A DNA stretch of 42,135 bases, taken from NCBI GenBank assembly GCA_902785055.1, contig CACZXG010000009.1, positions 1-42,135 of the forward strand, given 5' to 3'. The notes beneath the pieces were generated by a model. It did not search any database. It worked only from the letters and a program-made list of their open reading frames with translations, and had not been told where the DNA came from. Source of the DNA: an uncultured Lachnospiraceae bacterium. Lineage in GTDB: Bacteria; Bacillota; Clostridia; Lachnospirales; Lachnospiraceae. Numbering within the stretch: the first letter of the stretch is position 1; every line of letters starts with the position of its first letter. This document shows, piece by piece, positions 16,671 through 25,438 of this stretch. Made by a program: the position numbers and the translations under genes.

Positions 16671-17651
16671 TTAATTCTTCTTAAAGATCACCCCCTGGTA
16701 AGTCCTCCAGAAGGTCTTATACAAGCCGTAGTTCACGGACAGCAGCCGGATCGCGATCTTGTCGCGCCGGGGGGCGCGGGGATCCTTCAGGATCCTCTTT
16801 TTGTGGTGCAGGATAAAGCGGATGATCTGTTCGCGTTCCTTTTCGTAGTCTTCGGTACCCAGCATCTGGTTGAGCGTGCTGAAGCGCGCGTAGACGCGCC
16901 GGCGAAGGACAGCCTGTTTGAGGGAAGGGTAGGCCCTCACGACTTCATGGCCCATCTTGTCGGTCATCTCCAGAAGATCAAGCTTGCGGGGTGAGAAACT
17001 GCTGTTGACGATGGAGTTCATGTGGTACATGTAGTGATATTTTGACTCGTAGCCGACGGCTATGCCGGTGTCGCACTGCATCATCAGGGCGTAGGTCGTG
17101 CCGATATCCTCGAAGATCTTTCCCACAGGATAGCATACTGTGTCGAAAAGGCTGCGGTGATAGAGCTTGGCCCAGGCGGAAGTGTCGATCACATTGTGAT
17201 AGAGCATTCTGCGCAGGCAGGTCTCGATATCCATCAGCTCGTCGCCCGAAGAGCCGTGATCCTTGACAGAGCCGTTGTCATATTCCGTGACATGCTGGCA
17301 GATGGACATTTTGGTCTCGTATTTGTCGATCAGCCTGTAGAGATATTCGACATAGTCGGGATCCACGTAGTCGTCGGGATCAATGCAGGTGATGTATTCG
17401 CCGCGGGCGTGCGCGATTCCGTAATTGCGGGCGTCGGACAGGCCGCCGTTCTCCTTGTGGAGAGCCCTGACGCGGGAATCCTGCTCCGCATAGCGGTCGC
17501 AGATCTGCGGACAGCCGTCCGGTGAACCGTCGTCGACCATGAGAATCTCAAGATTACTGTAGGTCTGGTTCAGCACGGCTTCCATGCAGCGGTCCAGATA
17601 GGATTCGATATTGTAAATCGGGAGCACAACAGAGATCAGCGGCATTTTCAT
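16671..17651 (-). CDS. glycosyltransferase family 2
   Basis: This 326-aa protein starts SVVLPIYNIESYLDRCMEA and shows the GT-A fold marks: DDGSPDG at 40-46, GGLSDARNYG near 70, and DPDD near 92, the metal- and nucleotide-sugar-binding motif. The later ED in IFEDIGTT fits the catalytic base region. The C-terminal 80 residues are basic and helical, without a clear membrane span. Such enzymes add sugars from nucleotide donors to polysaccharide or lipid-linked glycans on the inner face of the membrane. GGAGG lies ahead of the ATG, and a TATAAT on the - strand at 17703-17708 could be its -10 box. It stands alone, not in a polysaccharide cluster. Confidence 0.9.
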   Translation of the reverse strand: MKMPLISVVLPIYNIESYLDRCMEAVLNQTYSNLEILMVDDGSPDGCPQICDRYAEQDSRVRALHKENGGLSDARNYGIAHARGEYITCIDPDDYVDPDYVEYLYRLIDKYETKMSICQHVTEYDNGSVKDHGSSGDELMDIETCLRRMLYHNVIDTSAWAKLYHRSLFDTVCYPVGKIFEDIGTTYALMMQCDTGIAVGYESKYHYMYHMNSIVNSSFSPRKLDLLEMTDKMGHEVVRAYPSLKQAVLRRRVYARFSTLNQMLGTEDYEKEREQIIRFILHHKKRILKDPRAPRRDKIAIRLLSVNYGLYKTFWRTYQGVIFKKN

Positions 17652-17782
17652 CCGGTTTCCTCCATGATCAGTGAATTTTCGTCAGCAAAATATTGACATT
17701 TCATTATACATCAAAAGTGAGCCTAAGACTATCGGGCGTCAACGCGGCCGGCTCCATCGGGGCAGTCCGGTGCGCCGGAACA

Positions 17783-18382
17783 TCACTTATAGGACCGGTA
17801 CGCCTCCGCCAGAGTGAGCCCGTCGACTCTCGAGAGCCTGTACGCTTCGCTTAACGCCCGGCAGAAGAGATCCATCTCCTCCTCAAGACCCAGGCGTTCC
17901 GCAAGGCCGTAGGACATGCGCCAGATGTCGATGCAGCGCTGCTTTTCCTTCTCTTCGGGCTTGGACGCGGTGATGCCGAAGAACTTCCTGTGGTAGCCGT
18001 CCGTCTTGCATGTTTCAAAATATCGCCTTGCCGCGTTCCTGACCTCCAGACTGAAAGCCTCGGCGAACAGGGGATCCGTGTGGACTCTCTCGTCAAGTTC
18101 GAGGGATCCGATTGTCGTCTTTACTTCCTTTACATACCTGCCGGGAAGGATCCGGCTGCTCCTGTAAAGATAGAGAAAATCCAGGAAAGCGAGCATAAAG
18201 CGGTCCAGCTTTCTCTGGGGGTCAGCGGGATCGACATTGCGGTATTCATAGAGCGCTTTGCGGTAAGAGGCGGCAGGATCGCTGTCGCCGGCAGTGGCAA
18301 TGTATTCGTCCAGGATCTTACGTCTTTTTGCGGGATCGATCTCCTCATAATAGGATTCGAGCAGGTCGTTGAGGTCAGCCAT
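17783..18382 (-). CDS. uncharacterised helical protein, 199 aa
   Basis: I chose the ATG at 18382 because GGAG precedes it by six bases and because the 43 upstream residues in the open frame are unlike the rest. The protein begins MADLNDLLESYYEEIDPAKR, is charged and appears all-helical, with no signal peptide, membrane span or catalytic motif that I can see. The segment LDFLYLYRSSRILPGRYVKEV is the most hydrophobic. It resembles small Lachnospiraceae proteins of unknown function, but I cannot name a family. It is transcribed away from nadE, with 135 bases between. A TATAAT on the - strand at 18444-18449 may be its -10 box. Confidence 0.7.
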   Translation of the reverse strand: MADLNDLLESYYEEIDPAKRRKILDEYIATAGDSDPAASYRKALYEYRNVDPADPQRKLDRFMLAFLDFLYLYRSSRILPGRYVKEVKTTIGSLELDERVHTDPLFAEAFSLEVRNAARRYFETCKTDGYHRKFFGITASKPEEKEKQRCIDIWRMSYGLAERLGLEEEMDLFCRALSEAYRLSRVDGLTLAEAYRSYK

Positions 18383-18517
18383 AGGGGGCTCCTTTCTGTA
18401 TCCGGATACACACATCCGATTTTCAAATCTTTCCATTAATGCTATTATACAGACAGTTGGAACTTTTGGTATACACGGAAAAACAAATGAATGAAATAAA
18501 ACAGGAGGCACAGAATC

Positions 18518-19297
18518 ATGCTCAAGGATCCGGTCAAAACCAAAAACGAAATTGTGGAGTGGATTAGGGAATATTTTGAAAAGAACGGAAAGGGATGCAA
18601 GGCCGTGATCGGCATTTCCGGAGGAAAGGATTCCAGTATTGCGGCGGCGCTGTGCGCTGAGGCCCTCGGCAAAGACAGAGTGGTCGGCGTACTGATGCCC
18701 AACGGCGTGCAGAGCGATATTTCCGACTCTGTCAAGCTTGTGGAATTCCTCGGGATCCCTTATGTAGAGCTCAATATCGGCGGTGCTTTCCAGGCGATGA
18801 AAGAGATGCTTACATCAAATAAGGAGCTCCTTGCGCTAAGCGGAACTGACGGGATCACCAGGGATACGGAGATCAACCTCCCGCCCAGGCTCAGGATGTC
18901 CACGCTTTACGCGGTGGGACAGATGCTTCCCGGCGGAGCAAGAGTTGTCAACACATGCAACGCTTCCGAGGACTATGTCGGATATTCCACTAAATACGGC
19001 GATGCAGCCGGCGATTTCAGCCCCCTTTCCCATCTGCTGGTACATGAAGTGAGGCAGATCGGCGATACGCTGGGCCTTCCTTATGACCTCGTGCACAAGA
19101 CTCCGTCAGACGGGCTCAGCGGCCAGGACGACGAGCAGAAGCTCGGCTTCACATACGCTATGCTGGACAAATATGTGCTCACCGGTGAGTGCGAGGACGA
19201 AGCGATCAAGGCTAAGATCGACCGCCTGCACAGGATCAACCTCCACAAGCTCCAGCTGATGCCGGCTTTTGAGCCTGCCGAAGAGACCAGGGCATAA
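18518..19297 (+). CDS. nadE: NAD+ synthase, ammonia-dependent type
   Basis: The PP-loop SGGKDSS at residues 34-40 binds ATP, and NASEDYVGYSTKYGD near 148-162 and TPSDGLSGQDDE near 197 are NAD synthase marks. At 259 aa it consists of the synthetase domain only; there is no N-terminal nitrilase-type glutaminase domain, so it should use ammonia. It converts nicotinic acid adenine dinucleotide to NAD+ through an adenylated intermediate in the cytoplasm, the last step of NAD synthesis. AGGAGG precedes the ATG. The ABC exporter pair begins 26 bases after its stop and is probably on the same transcript, although no functional link is obvious. Confidence 0.93.
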   Translation: MLKDPVKTKNEIVEWIREYFEKNGKGCKAVIGISGGKDSSIAAALCAEALGKDRVVGVLMPNGVQSDISDSVKLVEFLGIPYVELNIGGAFQAMKEMLTSNKELLALSGTDGITRDTEINLPPRLRMSTLYAVGQMLPGGARVVNTCNASEDYVGYSTKYGDAAGDFSPLSHLLVHEVRQIGDTLGLPYDLVHKTPSDGLSGQDDEQKLGFTYAMLDKYVLTGECEDEAIKAKIDRLHRINLHKLQLMPAFEPAEETRA

Positions 19298-19323
19298 AGG
19301 AGCGGAATCGGAGGAATCTTTAC

Positions 19324-21330
19324 ATGTTTGACAAAAGACTGACGGCTCTGTGCCCGGAGAGCAAAAAATACATTGCGGGAAATATCATCCTGCAGTGGAT
19401 CGAGCTCTGCCTGAACGCGGTGATGATCGGTATGATCGCGGTTTCAGCGGAGAGGCTTTACCGGGGCGAACTGACGCCGCAAAGCGCGGCGCCGGCCATT
19501 ATAGTCATTGCAATTACTATAGTGATCCGTTTCTTTGTGGCGAGATATGCGGTCCGGATGAGTTATCTGGCATCCCGGACAGTAAAACGCAAGCTTCGCG
19601 ATCTGATCTACAAAAAGCTCCTGAGACTCGGCATGAGCTACAGGGAGAAGGCGACCACCGCGGAGATCGTACAGGAGTCGGTGGAAGGAGTAGACCAGCT
19701 GGAGAGCTATTTTGGCCAGTATGTGCCGCAGTTCTTCTATGCGTTTATCGCACCGGTGACCCTGTTCATCCTCTTCACGGCGGCAGGGAGCCTGCAGACG
19801 GGCCTGATCCTGCTTCTGTGCGTTCCGCTGATCCCGGGCACGATCATGATGGTACAGAAGATCGCCAAGAAGATCCTGGCAAAATACTGGGACCAGTACA
19901 CGAAGCTCGGCAGCACATTTCTGGAGAACCTGCAGGGGATGACCACCCTCAAGATCTATCAGGCGGACGGCTATAAGCACGAGCAGATGAATAAGGAGTC
20001 GGAGCATTTCCGGGTCGTGACTATGAAAGTTCTCACGATGCAGCTCAACTCCATCATTATCATGGACCTTCTTGCCTACGGAGGCGCGGCCTTCGGCATT
20101 GTGCTCGCGACCCATTCCTTCGTGGCGGGGAAACTTGAATTGGCGCCCTGCCTGTTTATGATCCTTCTGTCAGCGGATTTCTTCCTCCCCATGAGAAGGC
20201 TCGGCAGCTATTTCCACGTAGCTATGAACGGAATGGCGGCCAGCGACAGGATCTTCAAGTTCCTCGAGCTCGAAGAGCCTGAAGAGAAGACCGCGGAGTT
20301 TCCGCAGAACGGCGGCAATTTCCTGCTCAAGAGCGTAAGCTTCTCCTATGACGGAGAGAGAGGTGTCCTGCACAGGATCAACATGCAGATCCCCAAAAAC
20401 AGCTTCACGGGCATTGTGGGCGAGAGCGGCAGCGGCAAATCTACCATTGCATCTCTTCTCACCGGACGCAGTACGGTGGAGAGCGGTACGATCATGATCG
20501 GCCCCGATCACCTTTCCGAATGCTCGGAGGAGAGCCGCATGAGGGGGATCACCTATATCGGCAGCAGTTCTTACCTGTTCAAGGGGACAGTCAGGGACAA
20601 TCTCCTTATGGGAGATCCCGAGGCAGACGACGACAAACTCTGGAAAGTTCTCGCGGAGTGCAGGCTTGATGAATTCCTGAAGGGTGCGGACGGCCTGGAT
20701 ACGCAGCTGACAGAAAACGCCCAGAACCTTTCCGGCGGACAGAGACAGAGGCTTGCGCTTGCCAGGGCGCTGCTGCATGACAGCCCGGTCTATATTTTCG
20801 ACGAGGCGACCAGCAACATCGATGTGGAGAGCGAAGAGATCATACTTAACCGCATCCGCCAGATGAAAGGCAGCAAGACTATTATCCTGATCTCGCACCG
20901 CCTCGTTAACACAAAAGAAGCGGACCGCATCTTTGTCATGGATAACGGAAAAGTGGCGGAGAGCGGCACGCATAGGGAGCTGATGAAGTGGGGCGGCACA
21001 TATTCCGTCCTGTGGAGAACCCAGCAGAAGCTCGAGCGCCTGGGAAGAGACGAAGACTCCGGCGAGGAGTGGCTGACCGGTGAGATCGAGAAGATCGCCG
21101 CGACAGGAGATCTGGGAAGCACCGGCCGGATCGGAAATACCGCCCGAGTCGGCAATACTAGCCGTGTCGGAAGCACGGGATCGATCGGCAATACCGGTCG
21201 TGTCGGAAGCACCGGATCGATCGGTAATACCGGTCGTGTCGGAAACACGGGATCGATCGGAGACACCAGGCGTGTTGGCAGTACCGGATCGATTGGAAGT
21301 ACCGGCCGGATCGGAAAGGAGGGGGAATAG
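19324..21330 (+). CDS. ABC exporter subunit (CydDC-like) with hexapeptide-repeat tail
   Basis: This 668-aa half-transporter has an N-terminal six-helix membrane domain (about 15-310) and a nucleotide-binding domain. The Walker A GESGSGKST is near 366-374, the signature LSGGQRQRLALARA near 468, the Walker B YIFDEATSNID follows, and the switch histidine is in LISHR. The arrangement fits the CydD/CydC group, which export thiols or related small compounds. After residue 597 the protein continues with eleven hexapeptides of the form G(N/S)TG(R/S)(I/V), which I do not know from other family members. The next gene starts one base after its stop and encodes the partner subunit. GGAGG at 19310-19314 sets the start. 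Confidence 0.9.
   Translation: MFDKRLTALCPESKKYIAGNIILQWIELCLNAVMIGMIAVSAERLYRGELTPQSAAPAIIVIAITIVIRFFVARYAVRMSYLASRTVKRKLRDLIYKKLLRLGMSYREKATTAEIVQESVEGVDQLESYFGQYVPQFFYAFIAPVTLFILFTAAGSLQTGLILLLCVPLIPGTIMMVQKIAKKILAKYWDQYTKLGSTFLENLQGMTTLKIYQADGYKHEQMNKESEHFRVVTMKVLTMQLNSIIIMDLLAYGGAAFGIVLATHSFVAGKLELAPCLFMILLSADFFLPMRRLGSYFHVAMNGMAASDRIFKFLELEEPEEKTAEFPQNGGNFLLKSVSFSYDGERGVLHRINMQIPKNSFTGIVGESGSGKSTIASLLTGRSTVESGTIMIGPDHLSECSEESRMRGITYIGSSSYLFKGTVRDNLLMGDPEADDDKLWKVLAECRLDEFLKGADGLDTQLTENAQNLSGGQRQRLALARALLHDSPVYIFDEATSNIDVESEEIILNRIRQMKGSKTIILISHRLVNTKEADRIFVMDNGKVAESGTHRELMKWGGTYSVLWRTQQKLERLGRDEDSGEEWLTGEIEKIAATGDLGSTGRIGNTARVGNTSRVGSTGSIGNTGRVGSTGSIGNTGRVGNTGSIGDTRRVGSTGSIGSTGRIGKEGE
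21115..21312 (+). repeat. eleven 18-bp coding repeats (hexapeptide tail)
   Basis: Eleven in-frame units of 18 bases encode GSTGRI, GNTARV, GNTSRV, GSTGSI, GNTGRV and similar hexapeptides at residues 598-663. Pairs of units form a 36-bp higher-order repeat in the middle. Because 18 is a multiple of three, gain or loss of units would change only tail length. The frame of the next gene is also open across the whole tract. Confidence 0.95.
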
Positions 21331-21331
21331 G

Positions 21332-23026
21332 ATGAGTAAGAAGCCCAATAAGCGAAACCCCTCGAAATTTGTAACACTCTTCAGAATGCTCGGGCTGGTT
21401 AAACCCCTGACCAGTTATATGATTCTTGCGGTAGCAGCCGGGACCCTGGCTTTCCTGGCGGTGCAGTTTATTCCGATCCTCGGAGGATACGCGATCCTGA
21501 GCGGACTGGGCCTGGACGTCGCGATCCCGATCAGGACAATTTGGATCCTGCTCCCGCTCCTGGCTCTTCTGAGGGCAGTACTGCGCTTCGCTGAGCAGAG
21601 GCTCAATCACTACATTGCCTTTACATTGCTCGCGATCGTGCGAGACAAAGTATTCGGCGCGCTCAGAAGACTCTGCCCTGCCAAACTCGAGGGAAAGGAC
21701 AAGGGAAATCTTGTTTCGCTGATCACTTCCGATGTAGAACTTCTGGAGGTGTTCTATGCCCACACGATCTCTCCGATATGTATCGCGCTCTTGACCTCGA
21801 CGATCATGTGCGTCTACATCGGCACATTCCATGTCGGTCTGGGACTTCTGGCGCTGGCTGCCTATCTGTGTGTCGGCATCGCAGTTCCCCTGATCATCTC
21901 CGGAGTCAGCGGCAATATGGGAGAAAAGGTGCGGAAGCACTCCGCAGATCTGGCCTCCTGTGTCCTTGAGAATATCCGCGGCCTTGATGAGACGATTCAG
22001 TATGACAGCAGCCGCAGCCGCATGGCAGCTATGCACAAGCAGTCCAAGACGCTTTTGTGGCACCAGGGGGCATTGAACCGGCTGACAGGCCTTAACCTGG
22101 CGATCGCCAATACTTTTATACTGACCTTTGATGTGCTGATGACAGTCACGGCCGGCTGGCTTTACACAACCGGAAAAGTCGGATTTGACGGCTTCCTTAT
22201 CCCGGTAATGGCGCTTCTTTCCTCTTTTGGCCCGGTGTCTGCGCTGGCGAGCCTGGGAACGACTTTACAAAATACAGTCGCCTCCGGTGCGCGGGTACTT
22301 GCGATCCTCGACGAAGAGCCCGAGACAGAGGAGATCACGGGAAAGCCGGAAGTCGGATTTCATGGCGCGGAGTGCCGCAAAGTCACATTCGGCTATGGCA
22401 GCACCCCTGTGCTGAGGAATTTCTCCCTGAGCATCCATGAAAACCAGATCATCGGGATCGTAGGCGAGAGCGGATGCGGCAAGTCGACGCTGCTCAAGCT
22501 CCTGATGCGGTTCTGGGCAGTCAATAAGGGCAGGATCGGCATTGTAGATATTCCCAAGGATTCCGGCGCAGCTGTTGCCAGAGATATCGACCTGAGCGAG
22601 ATCAACACATCCAACCTGCGGGAGATGGAGAGCTACATGACCCAGGATACGCAGATGTTCAAGGATACCATTGCAGGCAATATCCGGATCGCCAAACTCG
22701 ATGCGACCAGAGAGGAAGTCGAAGCGGCCTGCCGCAAAGCTTCTCTGCACGACTGGATCATGACTCTGCCTGGCGGGTATGATACAGATGTCGGCGAGCT
22801 CGGAGTCACTCTTTCCGGAGGAGAGCGCCAGCGGATCGGCCTTGCCAGGGCATTCCTGCACGACGCGCCCTTCATGCTGCTTGATGAACCGACCAGCAAC
22901 CTTGACAGCCTCAATGAAGCGGTCATTCTCAAAGCGCTTAAGGATGAGGCGAAGGGCAAGACAGTGCTGCTTGTCTCCCACAGGAAGTCTACTATGAGAG
23001 TGGCAGATGTGGAGATACAGATGTAA
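21332..23026 (+). CDS. ABC exporter subunit (CydDC-like), partner
   Basis: The ATG at 21332 is preceded by GGAGGGGG inside the end of the previous gene and gives 564 aa. The frame is open further upstream through the repeat tract, but that part is not family-like. Six membrane spans fill residues 20-300; the Walker A GESGCGKST is near 377, the signature LSGGERQRIGLARA near 494, the Walker B LLDEPTSNLD follows, then LVSHR. All ATPase motifs are intact in both subunits, so the heterodimer should have two working sites. The substrate is unknown; by family it could be cysteine, glutathione-like thiols or heme-related compounds. A bidirectional terminator follows at 23111-23165. Confidence 0.9.
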   Translation: MSKKPNKRNPSKFVTLFRMLGLVKPLTSYMILAVAAGTLAFLAVQFIPILGGYAILSGLGLDVAIPIRTIWILLPLLALLRAVLRFAEQRLNHYIAFTLLAIVRDKVFGALRRLCPAKLEGKDKGNLVSLITSDVELLEVFYAHTISPICIALLTSTIMCVYIGTFHVGLGLLALAAYLCVGIAVPLIISGVSGNMGEKVRKHSADLASCVLENIRGLDETIQYDSSRSRMAAMHKQSKTLLWHQGALNRLTGLNLAIANTFILTFDVLMTVTAGWLYTTGKVGFDGFLIPVMALLSSFGPVSALASLGTTLQNTVASGARVLAILDEEPETEEITGKPEVGFHGAECRKVTFGYGSTPVLRNFSLSIHENQIIGIVGESGCGKSTLLKLLMRFWAVNKGRIGIVDIPKDSGAAVARDIDLSEINTSNLREMESYMTQDTQMFKDTIAGNIRIAKLDATREEVEAACRKASLHDWIMTLPGGYDTDVGELGVTLSGGERQRIGLARAFLHDAPFMLLDEPTSNLDSLNEAVILKALKDEAKGKTVLLVSHRKSTMRVADVEIQM

Positions 23027-23110
23027 TATAAGGCGGTCGTACGCAATGGGCCATGCCGACATGTTCGCGTTCCAAAGGACCGCTCACTGTCGCGGCATTC
23101 GCCGTATATA

Positions 23111-23165
23111 GAAATAAAAAAACACCCGATTGAGAACAAGCTCTCAGTCGGGTGTATTTTATTTC
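23111..23165. terminator. bidirectional terminator between ABC and symporter genes
   Basis: GAAATAAAAAAACACCCGAT begins a left arm that pairs over about 25 bases with the right arm ending GGGTGTATTTTATTTC, with one mismatch and one G-U pair. It has A-runs on the left and T-runs on the right, as expected for two converging genes. Confidence 0.9.
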
Positions 23166-23187
23166 TATGCATGGCTCATTGCTGACG

Positions 23188-24555
23188 TCACATGGAGATC
23201 AATCCAAACGCATTCGCGATCGAACTGAGCAGAATGATCAGTACGAAAATGGGAGCGATATATTTGATCACAACACTGAAGACCTTCTTGCGGCGGAAAG
23301 GATGTCCGTCCATTTCCACTTCCTGCTCGATACGGGAAATCCCTATGCATTTGGTGACGAGCACGCAGATCGCGAAGGCCGCAATGGGCATCATCACGGA
23401 ATTGGTCAGGAAATCGAAGAAGTCCAGGAAAGGCATTCCGATGATGGTGATAAAGGAAAGCGGTCCGTAGCCGAGGCAGGAGAGCGTTCCCAGAGCGAGC
23501 ATGACCACAGCCATGACAGTAGTGCACGCTGTGCGGCTCCATTTAAACTCATCACAGATTGTGGAGACAGCTGCTTCAGTCAGCGCAATGGAGCTCGTGA
23601 GTGCCGCGAACAGCACCAGTGTGAAGAACATGACGCCTATGATGCGGCCGATTCCCATACTTGCGAAGATCTTGGGCATTGTGATGAACATGAGAGAGGG
23701 GCCAGCGCCCAGCTGCTCAGGGTCACCGCCCGAAAACGCGAATACAGCGGGGATGATCATCATGCCGGCCAAAATAGCGACGCCCGTGTCAAAGATCTCG
23801 ACCTGAACGGTGGAATCCTCGATGCTGACTTCCTTCTTCATATAGGATCCGAAGGTGATCAGGATACCCATGGCGATGGACAGCGAGTAGAACATCTGGC
23901 CCATTGCTGAGACCACCGTCATCCAGGAGAAGTTCTCAAGGTGAGGGATCAGCATGTAGGAGACGCCCGCCATTGCGCCGGGACGTGTGATCGAGTAGGC
24001 GCTTATGGCGAGTGCCAATACCAGAAGGATCGGCATCATGAACTTGGAAACGCGCTCAATGCCGTTTTCCACGCCCATATAGATGATCACAAGGTTGAGG
24101 GCTACGAAAACGCAGAACCAGAGTTCAGCGGAAGCGCCGTTTGTGATGAAATCCGTAAAGAAGGTGTCTGTGGCAATTTCATTCATATCAGTGGTAAGGA
24201 ATGCAAAGAGATATTTGCATACCCAGCCGCCGATGACGGAATAATAGGGGCAGATCAGGACCGGAACGATCGCGTTGATCCAGCCGCCCGCCTTCGCCCA
24301 GGGGGAATCACTGAAAAACCTGAACGCGCCCACAGGACTTTTCTGCGAAGAGCGTCCGATCGCCGTCTCGGCGATGATCATCGTGTAGCCAAATGTGAGG
24401 GCAAGGATGATGTAAACAAGTAGAAAAGCACCGCCGCCATATTTAGCAGCCAGGTAAGGAAATCTCCAGATATTGCCCAAGCCGACGGACGCGCCCGCAG
24501 CGGAGAGGACAAATCCAAGTTTACCTGTAAATGAACCACGATTATTCTGTTCCAA
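23188..24555 (-). CDS. neurotransmitter:sodium symporter (NSS/SNF) family transporter
   Basis: The first codon is TTG; GGAGG at 24565-24569, nine bases ahead, decides this start. The 455-aa protein begins with GKLGFVLSAAGASVGLGNIW and RFPYLAAKYGGGAF, the signature of the NSS family in its first helix, where the unwound part binds sodium and substrate. About eleven spans follow, as in bacterial amino-acid transporters such as MhsT. It should import an amino acid with sodium. A 24-codon membrane peptide is encoded 71 bases upstream on the same strand, and the kdpE gene lies just beyond it. This suggests that the symporter is read from the K+ operon. Confidence 0.92.
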   Translation of the reverse strand: MEQNNRGSFTGKLGFVLSAAGASVGLGNIWRFPYLAAKYGGGAFLLVYIILALTFGYTMIIAETAIGRSSQKSPVGAFRFFSDSPWAKAGGWINAIVPVLICPYYSVIGGWVCKYLFAFLTTDMNEIATDTFFTDFITNGASAELWFCVFVALNLVIIYMGVENGIERVSKFMMPILLVLALAISAYSITRPGAMAGVSYMLIPHLENFSWMTVVSAMGQMFYSLSIAMGILITFGSYMKKEVSIEDSTVQVEIFDTGVAILAGMMIIPAVFAFSGGDPEQLGAGPSLMFITMPKIFASMGIGRIIGVMFFTLVLFAALTSSIALTEAAVSTICDEFKWSRTACTTVMAVVMLALGTLSCLGYGPLSFITIIGMPFLDFFDFLTNSVMMPIAAFAICVLVTKCIGISRIEQEVEMDGHPFRRKKVFSVVIKYIAPIFVLIILLSSIANAFGLISM

Positions 24556-24626
24556 AACTGTTAGCCTCCTTAAAATACAGTCAGTCTCTCAATCATATAA
24601 CAGTTTTGGAATAAAATCCATATTTT

Positions 24627-24701
24627 TCAGATATTCCACAGCATGAAGCCGACAACAGAAGCATCAAGAATGAAAAATAAAAACAAAAACAGATCGCGCA
24701 T
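24627..24701 (-). CDS. 24-aa membrane micropeptide between kdpE and the symporter
   Basis: A reading frame of 24 codons begins at 24701 behind AAGGAGG (core 24707-24711, five bases from the ATG), one of the best ribosome binding sites in the window. The peptide starts MRDLFLFLFFILDAS, carries one membrane span and ends MLWNI before TGA. It lies 44 bases after the kdpE stop and 71 bases before the symporter. Its size and place recall small partner subunits of NSS transporters, such as MetS of the MetPS pair, although MetS is normally encoded after its transporter. It could also be a leader peptide. The ribosome binding site and hydrophobic pattern support translation; the role is inferred. Confidence 0.65.
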   Translation of the reverse strand: MRDLFLFLFFILDASVVGFMLWNI

Positions 24702-24745
24702 AGAGACCTCCTTACAAGGCAGTGACGCAATGGCGGCAGAGCCGC

Positions 24746-25438
24746 TCAAAGCCTGTTCATTCTGTATCCGACTCCGATTCTTGTCTGTATGTACTGAGGA
24801 TGTGTGGTGTCTTTTTCTATTTTTTTCCTCAGGGATGCCATGAAAACTCTGAGGGAAGCGAGATCGCTGTCAAAAGTATTGCCCCAGATGGCATCGGTGA
24901 GGTAGGTGTGAGTGAGTGTCTTGCCGATATTTTTACAGAACAGGCATAACAGTTTGTACTCAATGGGGGTAAGGGCAAGCTCTTCCCCGTTCATGTAGGC
25001 GGTACCCGCGGCAAAATCTACTTTCAGATCCCCGTTTTCGAAGATATGGGAGTTCATGTTTCCCTGGGAGGCGGCAAGGCGCCTCTGGGTGACACGCAGT
25101 CTCGCCAGGAGTTCATCCACGGAGAAAGGCTTGGTCAGGTAGTCGTCCGCCCCTGCGTCCAGTGCCTCGATCTTGTCCGTGTCCTCACTCCGCGCGCTGA
25201 TGACTATGATCGGAACGGCGGACCAGGTTCGGATCTTGCGGATCAGGTCCACGCCGTCCATGTCCGGCAGTCCCAGGTCCAGGAAGATGACATCCGGATT
25301 GTGGGATGTGATCTGCAGGAGTGCGTCGGAAGCTGAAGCCGCGGTCAGATATTTATAGTTGTGGATACCGAGTGTTGTGGTCATCAGGTTCAGGATCAGC
25401 TTGTCGTCCTCCACAACGAGGACCACGAATTTATTCAT
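24746..25438 (-). CDS. kdpE: KdpE-like OmpR-family response regulator
   Basis: The receiver domain has the acidic pocket EDD at 10-12, the phosphoacceptor D54 in FLDLGLPD and the lysine in LTKPFS. The C-terminal half is a winged helix of the OmpR type; LASLRVFMASLRKKIE and PQYIQTRIGVGYRM match the KdpE subgroup. It has 230 aa. Its start overlaps the end of the kinase gene by eight bases, so the pair is translationally coupled. KdpE normally activates kdpFABC when K+ is low. No kdpFABC is in the window, so the likely targets are its own operon with ktrAB, or genes elsewhere. Confidence 0.9.
   Translation of the reverse strand: MNKFVVLVVEDDKLILNLMTTTLGIHNYKYLTAASASDALLQITSHNPDVIFLDLGLPDMDGVDLIRKIRTWSAVPIIVISARSEDTDKIEALDAGADDYLTKPFSVDELLARLRVTQRRLAASQGNMNSHIFENGDLKVDFAAGTAYMNGEELALTPIEYKLLCLFCKNIGKTLTHTYLTDAIWGNTFDSDLASLRVFMASLRKKIEKDTTHPQYIQTRIGVGYRMNRL

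Noticed and set aside
20170-21377. Long - strand frames across the end of the first ABC subunit
   Set aside because: The 18-bp repeats keep every frame open, so length is not evidence; the + strand frame has the ABC motifs.
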